A stretch of 63,639 bases of DNA from Deinococcus piscis. Its GTDB lineage: Bacteria > Deinococcota > Deinococci > Deinococcales > Deinococcaceae. Position numbers and translations under genes: made by a program. Positions 12,770-22,098 of this stretch are shown piece after piece (within the stretch, counting starts at the first letter, position 1; each line of letters opens with the position of its first letter). The stretch covers positions 1-63,639 of the forward strand of contig NZ_BNAL01000014.1 of the NCBI RefSeq assembly GCF_014653275.1, in the 5' to 3' direction. The notes beneath the pieces are model-generated. The model saw only the letters and a program-made list of their open reading frames with translations. It had not been told where the DNA came from and ran no database searches.

Positions 12770-13687
12770 TCAGTTTTTTCTCGTGCGAGCCTGACGGAGC
12801 TGGGCCAGGCGTTGCTGCTGAGCCGCCAGCTTGTCCTCGCCTGCTGCCGGGGAAGATGTACGGGCCGCCAGCCATTCCAGGATAAGTGCCAGGGCAGCGT
12901 CCCGATCAAGGTCGTTGAGCAGTTCGTGGTATCCCTCCGCAAACAGCCGCAGCGTCTTGTCAGTGGTGGCGAGCTTATTGAAGAATTCAGGCAGGCCCCC
13001 CATATAGGACACCTGATCTGCCGAGCCGTAGAACACCAAGGTCGGCACCCGCCAGGTGGTGTAGTGGGGCCACAATTCCTGCGCAAGAAGCATCATGCTA
13101 TTGGCCGTCAGGAGTTTTACCTTACCGTGGTAGATGCGCTGATCGGCCAGATACGCTTCCACCTCAGCGTCAATACGTGAAAGTCCGCGTGAATTGATAG
13201 GAATGATGGCGAGGCTCGGAGCCATCATGGAAGCTATAGGCATGATTCGCCTGATCAGCGCCACTTGATCCTGGCCCGCTTGCAACATAGGGCTAGACAG
13301 GATGACGCCATCCAGTCCGGCCTGATCGCTTATCACACTTCCAGCAGCGAACAATGCCCCGGCACTGTGAGCGAAAAGATAAAAGGGCAGCTTGGGGTGC
13401 CGGATTTTCAGGGCCTGCCGGGCAGCCAGGTGGTCCTGCACCTGCGCGAAGGCGTCCACCATGCTGATGTCGCCTGGCGAGTCGCCGTGACCCCGCAGGT
13501 CATAGGCATATACGCTGAAACCTGCGCGGTTCAGGGCTGGAATCAGTTGGTTATAACGGTCATGCAAGCGCTGAGCATACTCGGCCAGCGCATGGGTGAT
13601 CAGAACAATGCCCGTTGGGTTTTCTATTTCCCAAGCGTAGCCCACGACAGGAGCGTTCGGTATGTTCCAGTTTTGGGCAGTGATCAT
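12770..13687 (-). CDS. Alpha/beta hydrolase (monoacylglycerol-lipase-like)
   Basis: 305 aa serine hydrolase of the lysophospholipase/monoglyceride-lipase type (Hydrolase_4). Features: the oxyanion region ITHALAEYAQR, FSVYAYDLRGHGDSPG, the nucleophile elbow FAHSAGAL (AHSAG, a variant of GHSMG), the acid in FYGSADQVS and the catalytic His in EGYHELLND. No signal peptide, so cytoplasmic. I chose ATG 13687 (MITAQNW); a GTG at 13723 adds 12 residues. Neither start has an SD. The C-terminus ends in a basic helix (LAAQQQRLAQLRQARTRKN). Substrate unknown. Confidence 0.85.
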   Translation of the reverse strand: MITAQNWNIPNAPVVGYAWEIENPTGIVLITHALAEYAQRLHDRYNQLIPALNRAGFSVYAYDLRGHGDSPGDISMVDAFAQVQDHLAARQALKIRHPKLPFYLFAHSAGALFAAGSVISDQAGLDGVILSSPMLQAGQDQVALIRRIMPIASMMAPSLAIIPINSRGLSRIDAEVEAYLADQRIYHGKVKLLTANSMMLLAQELWPHYTTWRVPTLVFYGSADQVSYMGGLPEFFNKLATTDKTLRLFAEGYHELLNDLDRDAALALILEWLAARTSSPAAGEDKLAAQQQRLAQLRQARTRKN

Positions 13688-14097
13688 AAGAAATTGAACC
13701 CAGTCTAATGAGGTATATCTCACAAAAAGCCAACAAACGGGGAGGGAGCAGACTGAAAGTAGTCCGGCCTTGAGTCAATCTTGTCTTGGTGAAGTGTGAT
13801 GAAGTGATACAGCCGGATAAAGACGGCCCAGCGCCTCACTCAGCGGTGCGGTCTGCAAGCCCCTAGCCCCCCCAGTTGCTTGACCCTGGGCCGGTTCTTA
13901 CCCTGATTCTTCGCCAGCCGCCGGAGTCCCCAGCTGGATCGTCCCGAACGCCACAGGTAGGGTTCAACCTGACGCCCGAGCAACTCTGTATGACGCACAG
14001 CTCCTGGTCCTAGAGCAACTCTGAGAATGATATGTGCTTCCTCCACTGGCCCCAGCCGAAGCATTCCGGTCGAATCACTCGAAGTAGTCCATATTTA
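13688..14097. other. Intergenic region between hydrolase and IS5 element
   Basis: About 400 bp without a gene I can support. The minus frame 13840-14064 is open for 74 codons, but the product resembles nothing I know and could be a relic or chance. The left end of the IS begins at 14098. Confidence 0.3.
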
Positions 14098-14112
14098 AAG
14101 TGTGTCTGAAAA
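14098..14112 (+). repeat. IS5-family left inverted repeat
   Basis: AAGTGTGTCTGAAAA, matching the complement of 15009-15023 over all 15 bases. Confidence 0.9.
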
Positions 14113-14155
14113 GCCTCCTGGTGCGGGTTTTTCATCTCGCGTGTTCGTAAATTCT

Positions 14156-15004
14156 ATGGGTATGTCGTCCGTCTACTCAAGCGATCTGACCAATGCCGAA
14201 TGGATGATCCTCGAACCTCTATTTCCACCTGTCTGTTCAACAGGACGACCTAGAAAGTGGTCCTGGCGCGATATTCTCAATGGGATCTTCTATGTTCTTC
14301 GCGGTGGTATCGCCTGGAGGCTGATGCCGCATGACCTTCCACCTTGGCAGACGGTGTACCACTACCACCGACTTTGGAGGAAACAGGGTCTATGGAAAGC
14401 GATTCATGCTGTCTTGCGGGAAAGGGCTCGCGTACAGGCAGGCCACAACCCCACACCTTCTGCGGGAATTATTGACAGCCAATCGGTAAAAACGACAGAA
14501 GCAGGCGGACCTCGTGGCTATGATGGTGGGAAGAAAGTGAACGGTCGAAGGCGGCACATCCTGGTCAATACGATAGGCCTCGTCATGGCGATCAAGGTGC
14601 ATGAAGCGGATTATCAGGATCGCGCCGGCGCGATCCTCCTGCTGCGAGACTTGCCCAATGTTTTCCCACGCATGCAACACGTTTGGGCAGACCAAGGATA
14701 TACCGGCAAATTAGGTGCTGAAATCAGCAAACATTTGGGCTGGACGTTAGAAATCGTCAAGCATCCTTGGTCGGGCCGGCAGGGTACTTGGGCACCAAAA
14801 GACGCACCTCCACGGATGGTGGAGGTGCCAGCAGGATTCGTCGTGCTGAAACGTCGTTGGGTGGTTGAACGAACCTTCGCCTGGATAGGCAAATCGCGAC
14901 GGATGTCCAAAGATTACGAAGCACTGCCAGAAACCTCAGAAAACCTCGTCTACGAGGTCATGATTCGCTTGATGGTCAAACGACTAGCCAAAATAGTGAC
15001 GTGA
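14156..15004 (+). CDS. IS5-family (IS427-like) transposase
   Basis: 282 aa DDE transposase. The N-terminal part has the DUF4096-like helix-turn-helix ([36 protein letters not shown]). The catalytic acids are in [10 protein letters not shown] (first D), WADQGYTG (second D) and [20 protein letters not shown] (E). In contrast to many IS427 elements, which need a ribosomal frameshift, the gene is one continuous frame. The start is uncertain: ATG 14156 or 14162, with no SD in view. Confidence 0.9.
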   Translation: MGMSSVYSSDLTNAEWMILEPLFPPVCSTGRPRKWSWRDILNGIFYVLRGGIAWRLMPHDLPPWQTVYHYHRLWRKQGLWKAIHAVLRERARVQAGHNPTPSAGIIDSQSVKTTEAGGPRGYDGGKKVNGRRRHILVNTIGLVMAIKVHEADYQDRAGAILLLRDLPNVFPRMQHVWADQGYTGKLGAEISKHLGWTLEIVKHPWSGRQGTWAPKDAPPRMVEVPAGFVVLKRRWVVERTFAWIGKSRRMSKDYEALPETSENLVYEVMIRLMVKRLAKIVT

Positions 15005-15008
15005 AGAG

Positions 15009-15023
15009 TTTTCAGACACACTT
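15009..15023 (-). repeat. IS5-family right inverted repeat
   Basis: Complement reads AAGTGTGTCTGAAAA; it overlaps the region just after the transposase stop at 15004. Confidence 0.9.
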
Positions 15024-15071
15024 TAGTCAAAACTGCCCTTTTTTGGGAAGCCGTAGGCCCATAGAGCAAAT

Positions 15072-15093
15072 AAAAAACCCGCCTTGCGGCGGG
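15072..15093 (-). terminator. Terminator of the tRNA-Asp/Phe/Thr operon
   Basis: On the minus strand CCCGCC and GGCGGG pair around a tiny loop and are followed by TTTTTT, 10 nt beyond the 3' CCA of tRNA-Thr. Confidence 0.85.
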
Positions 15094-15102
15094 CGGTTCT
15101 GC

Positions 15103-15177
<75 letters not shown>

Positions 15178-15194
15178 AGCTGCCAAAAAATATG

Positions 15195-15270
<76 letters not shown>

Positions 15271-15295
15271 GTGCTTCTCCCCAAAGGGGAGACTC

Positions 15296-15371
<76 letters not shown>

Positions 15372-15395
15372 GTGCCGCTCTAAGCAGCGGAGTAA

Positions 15396-15424
15396 AGGAT
15401 AGCCGCCTCCCCCGGCCCTGTCAA
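15396..15424 (-). promoter_or_regulatory. Promoter of the tRNA-Asp/Phe/Thr operon
   Basis: Minus strand: TTGACA (15419-15424), a 17-bp spacer, TATCCT (15396-15401). A perfect -35 and a good -10 place the transcription start near 15389, about 18 nt before tRNA-Asp. Confidence 0.9.
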
Positions 15425-15485
15425 CCGGGTCACGGTGCAGTCCTCTTCAGCGGAGCGCTCTCAGATACAGCGGCCAGGCCAGAGG

Positions 15486-16484
15486 TCAGGATGAAGACGC
15501 TGAAGCCTCGCTCCCGCTGGGTACTTCCCCGGATGCAGACGCTGGAGCGGGCCACAGCGCCTGCACGCCCTGCACCGGGGTCAGCCGACCAGTCAGGACT
15601 TCGCGGCGGCACTGAGCCAGAGCTTCGCTGTGACCGCGCACAAAGGATGTCCAGACCGCTTCACGCAGCAATTCATCGAACCAAGCCGCGGTCTGCTGGC
15701 GGCGACGGGCGCTCACATCCACCTCGTCGCGGAACGCCTGGACCGCTTCCCAAAATGCCTCAATGCCCTGCCCGGTCAGCGCGGACAGCTGGAGCGCCCG
15801 TGGTCGCCACTCGGCCCCGTACGGGGTCAGCAGGCTGAGCGCAGCCGTCAGCTGGGCCTGCGCCCGGTTGGCGGCCCGTGGATCGGTATCGGCCTTGTTG
15901 ACCACCGCCAGGTCACACAACTCCATGATGCCGCGCTTGATGCCCTGTAGCTCGTCACCGGCATTGGGTAGGGTCAGCAGCACAAAGAGGTCGGTCATCC
16001 CAGCCACCTGGGTTTCGCTCTGGCCCACGCCCACCGTTTCGACCAGTACCACGCCGTAGCCAGCGGCTTCGCATAAGGTCATGGCTTCGCGGGTTCGCCG
16101 CGCCACCCCGCCCAGGGTGCCGCTCGAAGGACTGGGCCGAATAAACGCCGCCGGATGCACACTCAGCCCCGGCATCCGGGTTTTGTCGCCCATGATGGAG
16201 CCGCCGGTCCGCACGCTGCTGGGGTCCACCGCCAGCACCGCCACCCGGTGACCGCGCTCCGCCAGCCAGAGCCCCAGCGCCTCAATGAAGGTGCTTTTGC
16301 CCACCCCCGGCACCCCAGTCAGCCCTATGCGCACCGCACCGCCCGCGTGCGGGGCCAGCTCGGCCAGCAGCGCCTGAGCCTGAACCTCGTGTTCGGGGCG
16401 CGTGCTCTCTATCAGGGTGATGGCGCGGGCCAGGGCGCGGCGCTGCCCGGCCAGCAGCGGGGCGGCGAGGGGATGGGACGGCAT
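15486..16484 (-). CDS. meaB: MeaB/ArgK-family GTPase (methylmalonyl-CoA mutase chaperone)
   Basis: 332 aa G3E GTPase that guards and reloads adenosylcobalamin in methylmalonyl-CoA mutase. Walker A is [13 protein letters not shown], then [20 protein letters not shown] and the signature ETVGVGQSE; the base-specificity motif is VVNKADTD. The C-terminal region ([13 protein letters not shown]) is the dimerisation helix. The mutase gene is not in the window. The start ATG lacks an SD but has TAGCAT 6 nt upstream, so the transcript is probably leaderless and shares a 56-bp divergent promoter region with deoB. Confidence 0.93.
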   Translation of the reverse strand: MPSHPLAAPLLAGQRRALARAITLIESTRPEHEVQAQALLAELAPHAGGAVRIGLTGVPGVGKSTFIEALGLWLAERGHRVAVLAVDPSSVRTGGSIMGDKTRMPGLSVHPAAFIRPSPSSGTLGGVARRTREAMTLCEAAGYGVVLVETVGVGQSETQVAGMTDLFVLLTLPNAGDELQGIKRGIMELCDLAVVNKADTDPRAANRAQAQLTAALSLLTPYGAEWRPRALQLSALTGQGIEAFWEAVQAFRDEVDVSARRRQQTAAWFDELLREAVWTSFVRGHSEALAQCRREVLTGRLTPVQGVQALWPAPASASGEVPSGSEASASSS

Positions 16485-16490
16485 AGGCCC

Positions 16491-16534
16491 ATGCTAAAGC
16501 ACTGGCTCCGGCCCCTCTGGCCGTGATCTATCCT
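16491..16534. promoter_or_regulatory. Divergent leaderless promoters of meaB and deoB
   Basis: Minus strand TAGCAT (16491-16496) ends 6 nt before the meaB ATG; plus strand TATCCT (16529-16534) ends 6 nt before the deoB ATG. Both fit the TANNNT -10 of leaderless Deinococcus transcripts. No good -35 is evident for either. Confidence 0.65.
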
Positions 16535-16540
16535 GTCAGC

Positions 16541-17746
16541 ATGCTCCTCACCATTTTGGTTCTTGATTCCGTCGGCGTGGGCGCGCTGCCCGATGCCGCC
16601 AGCTTCGGCGATCCACAGCAGGGCGGTGACACAGGTGCGTTTACCCTCAACCACACCCTGAGGGCGGCTCCAGTACCGCTTCCCAACCTGGCCCGCCTGG
16701 GCATTGGCGCTATTCCCGGCGTGGAGCGCAGCCCCGCGACCATTCCCGATGTGCAGGAAGCCTGCGGCGCATTTGGCCGAATGGAAGAGGTCAGTCCCGG
16801 CAAGGACTCGTCTACCGGCCACTGGGAATTCATGGGCATTCAGCTGGACAATGCCTTTCAGGTCTACCCACAGGGATTCCCCAAAGAAGTGATGGACCGC
16901 TTTGACGCAGCCACCGGGCGCGGGCATCTGTGCAACCTGCCCTACTCCGGCACCGAAGTCCTGACTGACTACGGCGAAGCACACCTGCAAACCGGCCAGC
17001 CCATCGTGTACACCAGCGCCGACAGTGTCTTTCAGGTGGCCGCACACGTTGATGTGGTCCCGCTCGAAACGCTGTACGCCTGGTGCGAAGCGGCCCGCGA
17101 AATCTTGCAAGGTGAATATGCGGTGGCCCGCGTGATCGCCCGGCCATTTACGGGGCAGCCTCCCCACTTCGAGCGGCTGAACGACCAGCGCAGGGACTAC
17201 TCGCTTATTCCCCCAGACAACGTGCTGGACGCCCTCAAGGACGCGGGCAAGGCCGTGGTGGGCATCGGCAAGATTCCGGACCTGTACGCGGGCAAGGGAT
17301 TTACGGAGATGCACCACACCGACGACAACGCTGATGGCATTCGCCAGACGCTGGCACGGATGCGTCAGGCTGCCGCCGAGGGCCTGGACGGGCTGATCTT
17401 TACCAACCTGGTGGATTTTGACTCCAAGTATGGGCACCGCCGCGACCCCGCAGGCTACTCGGCGGCGCTGGGGGCATTTGACGACGCCCTGCCGGAATTC
17501 CTGGCAGCTGTTCCCGAAGGCGGCGCTCTGCTGATCATCTCGGACCACGGCAACGACCCCACCTGGTACGGCAGCGACCACACCCGCGAGCACGGCCTGC
17601 TGCTGGCTTACCGGCCCGGCATGCAGGGACTGACCGACCTGGGCACGCGTCAGACTTTTGCCGACGTGGGCGCAACCGCCGCCGAGGCCCTGGGTGCCGA
17701 CTGGGACGGCCCCGGCCAGAGTTTCTGGGCGCAGCTGCGTGGCTGA
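16541..17746 (+). CDS. deoB: Phosphopentomutase
   Basis: 401 aa alkaline-phosphatase-superfamily enzyme interconverting (deoxy)ribose 1- and 5-phosphates in nucleoside salvage. Metal and active-site motifs: [17 protein letters not shown] at the N-terminus, [13 protein letters not shown] with the phosphorylated Thr, [10 protein letters not shown] in the cap-to-core region, and [24 protein letters not shown] 16541 is chosen because of the adjacent TATCCT and because translation from an upstream codon would add residues not seen in the family. The 3' end overlaps the next gene by 8 nt. Confidence 0.95.
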   Translation: MLLTILVLDSVGVGALPDAASFGDPQQGGDTGAFTLNHTLRAAPVPLPNLARLGIGAIPGVERSPATIPDVQEACGAFGRMEEVSPGKDSSTGHWEFMGIQLDNAFQVYPQGFPKEVMDRFDAATGRGHLCNLPYSGTEVLTDYGEAHLQTGQPIVYTSADSVFQVAAHVDVVPLETLYAWCEAAREILQGEYAVARVIARPFTGQPPHFERLNDQRRDYSLIPPDNVLDALKDAGKAVVGIGKIPDLYAGKGFTEMHHTDDNADGIRQTLARMRQAAAEGLDGLIFTNLVDFDSKYGHRRDPAGYSAALGAFDDALPEFLAAVPEGGALLIISDHGNDPTWYGSDHTREHGLLLAYRPGMQGLTDLGTRQTFADVGATAAEALGADWDGPGQSFWAQLRG

Positions 17747-18455
17747 AGCGAGGGCCACAGATGGCCCGCCCAGCTTGTTTGACCTGCGCGGCGGCCTGCC
17801 ACACTGGGCACGCACCGGCGAAAGCTTCGAGCTGGCCCTGAGCCTGGGCGGACAGTACGCAGGTGCGCAGCGGTGGAGCATTCGCCCAGAGCGCGGAGCT
17901 GTGGTGGCGCAGGTGGACACCGAATTTGGGGGCGTACTCCCCCACTTGCGCATTCACCAGACCAGCCGGCTGCATCCGCGCACGCTGGCCCTGCTCACCT
18001 ATGCCGAGGGCGAGGGAAGCCGCACCACGATGGAACTGAACATGGACTACCGCGCCGGAGAGGTGCGGCTGCGTCAGCGCGGCGAGGAAACGGACGCGCC
18101 CCTGGTGGCCGACTATCTGGACCCCGTGTCTTTGCTGCTGTGGGTGCGCGAGTGGTCGGCGGCCCCCGGTGAGCAGCAGGTGGTGCGGCTGGCGGGCAGC
18201 GGCGTGCATGTGCAGCGCCTGCCGGATGAAGAGGTCGGCGGCGAGACAGCCGAAGTCTTTTTGCTGCGGCCTGGCAGCGCGGGCGTATGGCGCTCGGCCC
18301 AGCCTCCACAACCAGAGCAGCCACGCACCTTCTTGCGCCTGACTCAGCCCACACCGTTCGGCGTAGTGGACGCCCAGCCCGCCCACATCTGGCACGAGCG
18401 ACCCGGTGCGCGGCAGGGCCAAGCGGGTGGGCGGGTGCGGCGACGCGTGGGATAA
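17739..18455 (+). CDS. DUF3108-like hypothetical protein
   Basis: 238 aa from GTG 17739, which overlaps the deoB stop. The repeated beta-strand pattern and the segment [14 protein letters not shown] resemble the YDPLSALFYLR signature of DUF3108 proteins, which are usually exported and beta-rich; here no signal peptide is evident. The last 25 residues ([18 protein letters not shown]) are basic and disordered. Function unknown; coupling to deoB is the only contextual hint. Confidence 0.6.
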   Translation: MAEARATDGPPSLFDLRGGLPHWARTGESFELALSLGGQYAGAQRWSIRPERGAVVAQVDTEFGGVLPHLRIHQTSRLHPRTLALLTYAEGEGSRTTMELNMDYRAGEVRLRQRGEETDAPLVADYLDPVSLLLWVREWSAAPGEQQVVRLAGSGVHVQRLPDEEVGGETAEVFLLRPGSAGVWRSAQPPQPEQPRTFLRLTQPTPFGVVDAQPAHIWHERPGARQGQAGGRVRRRVG

Positions 18456-18474
18456 ATGCTCTAGGAGGTGCCCA

Positions 18475-18615
18475 ATGCCCGCCTGTCCCGGTCCAGGGCG
18501 CACTACTGTAATGCGCTGGCTTCATCCCGGTTGCCACTCTGGGCCCAGGCTGAAACAGCGCAAGGGACTCCCTGCCCTGACCGTGCGTTCAGCCCCCCGC
18601 TATAGTGGCCGGTGA
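18475..18615 (+). CDS. Possible small protein (46 aa) with a strong ribosome binding site
   Basis: ATG 18475 is preceded by a perfect AGGAGG (18463-18468) at a 6-nt spacing, unusual in a window where many genes have no SD at all. The product begins [16 protein letters not shown], contains two Cys and many Arg/Pro, and stops at 18613-18615, overlapping the start of the DUF420 gene (TGATG). The -10 of the DUF420 promoter lies inside it. It could be a real small protein, a leader peptide, or the edge of something lost. No homolog comes to mind. Confidence 0.3.
   Translation: MPACPGPGRTTVMRWLHPGCHSGPRLKQRKGLPALTVRSAPRYSGR
18601..18606 (+). promoter_or_regulatory. -10 element (TATAGT) of the DUF420 gene
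   Basis: TATAGT ends 8 nt before ATG 18615 and 5 nt before the alternative GTG 18612; no SD is present between, so a leaderless or near-leaderless mRNA is expected. Confidence 0.6.
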
Positions 18616-19106
18616 TGCCTCTAGATGCCGCCGCCATCAATCAAGCTGCCGTTGTCACCATCGTCCTGAGTGGATTAGCTCTGCTGGCGGGCGTGTTCTT
18701 TATTCGCTCGGGCAACCGCGAAAACCATATGCGCGCCATGCTAAGCGCCAGCGCCCTGGCGACCCTGTTTCTGGTGCTGTACCTGACCCGGCTGGCGCTG
18801 GGCTACGAAAAAGCTTATGCCGGACCTGCCGAGTGGAAGACCGGCTACTACGCCCTGCTGATCAGCCATATCGTGCTGGCCGCCGCCAACTTGCCCCTGG
18901 CCGTGATTCCGCTGGGCTACGCCTACAAGGGCCTGAAGGCCGCCGGAAACCTGTCGAATGTAGATAGCAACCCGGTGGCACGCGCCGCCTTTGACATGCA
19001 CCGCAAGTGGGTGCGCTGGACCGTGCCGGTGTGGCTGTACGTGGCAGTGACGGGGTGGATTATCTACCTGATTCTGGGCCGCTGGGGCCAAGTCATGCCT
19101 CACTAG
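18615..19106 (+). CDS. DUF420 membrane protein (CtaM-like)
   Basis: 163 aa with four membrane helices ([83 protein letters not shown]). The conserved His residues in LLISHIVLA and [10 protein letters not shown] are typical of DUF420. In Firmicutes a DUF420 protein, CtaM, is needed to mature heme A-containing oxidase, so a role in assembling the caa3 oxidase encoded at 4782-8503 is likely, by inference. Start GTG 18612 is the alternative. Confidence 0.85.
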   Translation: MPLDAAAINQAAVVTIVLSGLALLAGVFFIRSGNRENHMRAMLSASALATLFLVLYLTRLALGYEKAYAGPAEWKTGYYALLISHIVLAAANLPLAVIPLGYAYKGLKAAGNLSNVDSNPVARAAFDMHRKWVRWTVPVWLYVAVTGWIIYLILGRWGQVMPH

Positions 19107-19155
19107 ATGGCCGCTGCTCAGCGCGTCTCATCTGCTGCCTGATAGACTGCCGGGC

Positions 19156-19938
<783 letters not shown>

Positions 19939-20012
19939 ACCGGCGCAGGCTGGCGGGCCGCCGCCGACAGCGCCCTCATGTTCTGCCCTGACCCCCTGAT
20001 AGACTCCGGGGC

Positions 20013-21836
20013 GTGCTGTGGCTTTTTCTGGGGTTCGTGGTTCTGCTTGCGGGTGTGGTGGCTTATGCCGCCGATGTCATCGCCCGCAAGGTGGGCCGCC
20101 GACACCTGCGGATGTTCGGCCTGCGGCCCAAAGACACGGCGCTGCTGGTGGCGGTGCTGTCCGGCATGGGGATCAGCCTGGCCAGCCTGGGGGCCTTTGG
20201 CCTGCTGAACCGTGACGCGATTGCCACCATTCAGCAGGCCCAGCAGCTGCGCCCTGAACTGGAGCGCCTGCGCACTGAAATCGAGCAGGTCGGCACCGAA
20301 CTGACCCGCGCCGAAGCGGGACTGCGAACGGCCCAGCAGGAACGCGACCAGGCGCAGCAAGCGGCTCAGGCCCTGGAAGATGAATACCAGCAGGCCCGCA
20401 GCGAACTGGGCAACGCCCAGGAGGACTTGCGCCAGGCGCAGCAGGCTGGACAGACCCTGGAAACCCGCGCCGGGGCGCTGGAACAGCGGGTCGCGGGCTT
20501 GCAGCAGCGCCGCAGCGCTCTGGAAGCGCAGGCCCAGCAAGCCCGTACGCAGCTCCAAAGCAGCCAGGAGGAACTGGGCCGCAGCCAGGAGCGGGCGCAG
20601 GCACTGGACGCCGAGGTGGCGCAGCTTGACGGTCAACTGGGCACCCTGCGGGCCCAGGCCAAAGAAGCCCGCGCCCAGGCAGACGCCGCTGCCGGGCGCA
20701 CCCGTGAGGCCGAGCGCCGCGCCCAGGCCGCCGAGCTCCGCACCCGCGAATTGCAGGCCAGAGCCGGGGCAGCGGCGTCACGGGCCGCCGCACTGGAAAC
20801 CCAGGTGACGTCCCTGGAGCGCACCCGTCGGGAACTGGACACCCAGCGCCAGCAGGCCGTGGCCGAGCGTGACAGCGCACTGACCGAGAAACAACAGGCG
20901 GAGACGGCCAGAAACAGCGCCGCCGCTGAGCGGGACAGCGCCGTGCAGGGACGCGACGCGGCCCTGGCCGCACAGGCCAGGGCCGAAGCCCAGCGCCAGG
21001 CCACCGAAGCCGAGCGGGACGCGTTGGCTCAGGAGCGCGACCACCTGCGCACTGAGCGCGACGAGGCCGCGCAGGAACTCGCGGCAGTCCGCCGTGACGT
21101 GGCGCAGCTGCAGACCCTGCAGCGTGACCTGCTGGACCAGCAGACCGAACTGGTGGCCGCCAATGCCGAGCTGGCCTCCGATCTGGTCAGCACCCGCACC
21201 AGCTTGGGTCAGTTGCAGGACGATTACTCTTCTACCCGCACCGAGCTGAGCGCGGCGCTGGGCAGCGACCTGGCCTACACCAAAAATGAGCTGGTATATT
21301 CCGGCGTCATCAGCACGCCCGCCGAGCTGGACACTTTTCTGAGCAGTGCCTCGCAGGCGGCCCTGAACCGTGGTAGCCGCGCCGCCGAGCTGCCCGCGAG
21401 CTCCCGCGCTGGCCTGGAAAGCTCGGTGGGGTCTTTTAGTGCGGGCAGCTTCGTGCAGTGCCGCGCCGCCGCCAACGTCCCCGAAGGCTTTGCGGTCAAC
21501 CTCAGCTGTGAGGCCCGGCCCAACCGGGTCATCTTCGCTGCCGGGGCTCCGGTGACCGAAGGCGCAGTGCAGCTGGGCGGTGACGCAGCAGACTTGCAGC
21601 GGCAGGTGGAAGCCCTGTCCGAGCAGGCGCGGCAAACCTTGCTGGCCCGGGGCCTGACCGAAAGCAGCCTGGTGGGCAGTGCCCTGCCAGTCAGCGAAAT
21701 GGTCGAGCTGCTGGCCGAGTTGGTTTCTCTCTCTGAGGAGCAACCTGGCCGCCGCGTCACCGTGCGCCTCAGCGCCCGCAGTGACATCCGGCCAGACTTG
21801 CCGGTCAGCCTGCGCGCCGAGGTTCTGCCCAGATAG
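20013..21836 (+). CDS. DUF3084 membrane-anchored coiled-coil protein
   Basis: 607 aa. Two N-terminal hydrophobic segments ([40 protein letters not shown]) are separated by the [16 protein letters not shown] loop typical of DUF3084. Residues about 75-410 are a continuous Ala/Gln/Arg/Glu-rich coiled coil built from degenerate heptads ([29 protein letters not shown]). A globular C-terminal domain of about 190 aa follows. Function unknown; the architecture suggests an envelope scaffold. GTG 20013 has TAGACT 7 nt upstream, the same arrangement as the preceding lptB, so each gene probably has its own promoter. Confidence 0.82.
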   Translation: MLWLFLGFVVLLAGVVAYAADVIARKVGRRHLRMFGLRPKDTALLVAVLSGMGISLASLGAFGLLNRDAIATIQQAQQLRPELERLRTEIEQVGTELTRAEAGLRTAQQERDQAQQAAQALEDEYQQARSELGNAQEDLRQAQQAGQTLETRAGALEQRVAGLQQRRSALEAQAQQARTQLQSSQEELGRSQERAQALDAEVAQLDGQLGTLRAQAKEARAQADAAAGRTREAERRAQAAELRTRELQARAGAAASRAAALETQVTSLERTRRELDTQRQQAVAERDSALTEKQQAETARNSAAAERDSAVQGRDAALAAQARAEAQRQATEAERDALAQERDHLRTERDEAAQELAAVRRDVAQLQTLQRDLLDQQTELVAANAELASDLVSTRTSLGQLQDDYSSTRTELSAALGSDLAYTKNELVYSGVISTPAELDTFLSSASQAALNRGSRAAELPASSRAGLESSVGSFSAGSFVQCRAAANVPEGFAVNLSCEARPNRVIFAAGAPVTEGAVQLGGDAADLQRQVEALSEQARQTLLARGLTESSLVGSALPVSEMVELLAELVSLSEEQPGRRVTVRLSARSDIRPDLPVSLRAEVLPR

Positions 21837-21848
21837 GCCAGAAAACGC

Positions 21849-21947
21849 TCATCTGCATGATTCAGGGAATCCGGGATCAGCCGGGTTGCCGCCCAGCAGC
21901 CGCAAGAGGAACAGAAACAGATTGATGAAATCGGGCTACGGGGCCAG
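21849..21947 (-). pseudogene. Relic of a Bax-inhibitor-1 family gene (C-terminal tail)
   Basis: The minus strand encodes ALAP-stop-PDFINLFLFLLRLLGG, then a stop at 21849. This matches the end of BI-1/YccA-type membrane proteins, which finish with ALxLYLDFINLFLxLLRLLG. Three codons differ (CTG to CCG, TAC to TAG, CTG to CCC), one of them creating the stop. Further upstream the similarity is lost. I read it as the last trace of a deleted gene. It is too short for certainty, but the DFINLFL core is distinctive. Confidence 0.6.
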
Positions 21948-22051
21948 CGCTTCATGAACGGCTGCACACTCGGCGGCTCTACCCAGAAGCGGTGAGCCTC
22001 ACAAACAGTAAGAAGTCACGACCACAGCAACACAGCGCCAGATAGAGCAAA

Positions 22052-22083
22052 ACTCCCGCTCAGGCCAAAGCCAAAGCGGGAGT
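22052..22083 (-). terminator. Terminator after glmS
   Basis: ACTCCCGCT (22052-22060) pairs with AGCGGGAGT (22075-22083), 15 nt past the glmS stop; on the minus strand the stem is followed by TTTGCTC. Confidence 0.75.
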
Positions 22084-22098
22084 GCATGACAACATCCC

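Larger units (their letters stand above)
14098..15023 (+). mobile_element. Complete IS5-family insertion sequence (926 bp)
   Basis: The element has 15-bp perfect terminal inverted repeats (AAGTGTGTCTGAAAA at 14098-14112 and its complement at 15009-15023) and one transposase frame filling almost all of it. The flanks read TA immediately before the left end (14096-14097) and TA after the right end (15024-15025), consistent with a 2-bp target duplication. One intact frame and perfect repeats suggest a recent, possibly active copy. It sits between a hydrolase gene and a tRNA terminator and disrupts no recognisable gene. Confidence 0.9.

Noticed and set aside
13840..14064. 74-codon minus-strand frame before the IS5 element
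   Set aside because: No recognisable features, no SD or -10 at the start; not reported as a gene.
16412..17953. 513-codon minus-strand frame across deoB
   Set aside because: Antisense to a confident phosphopentomutase; no motif.
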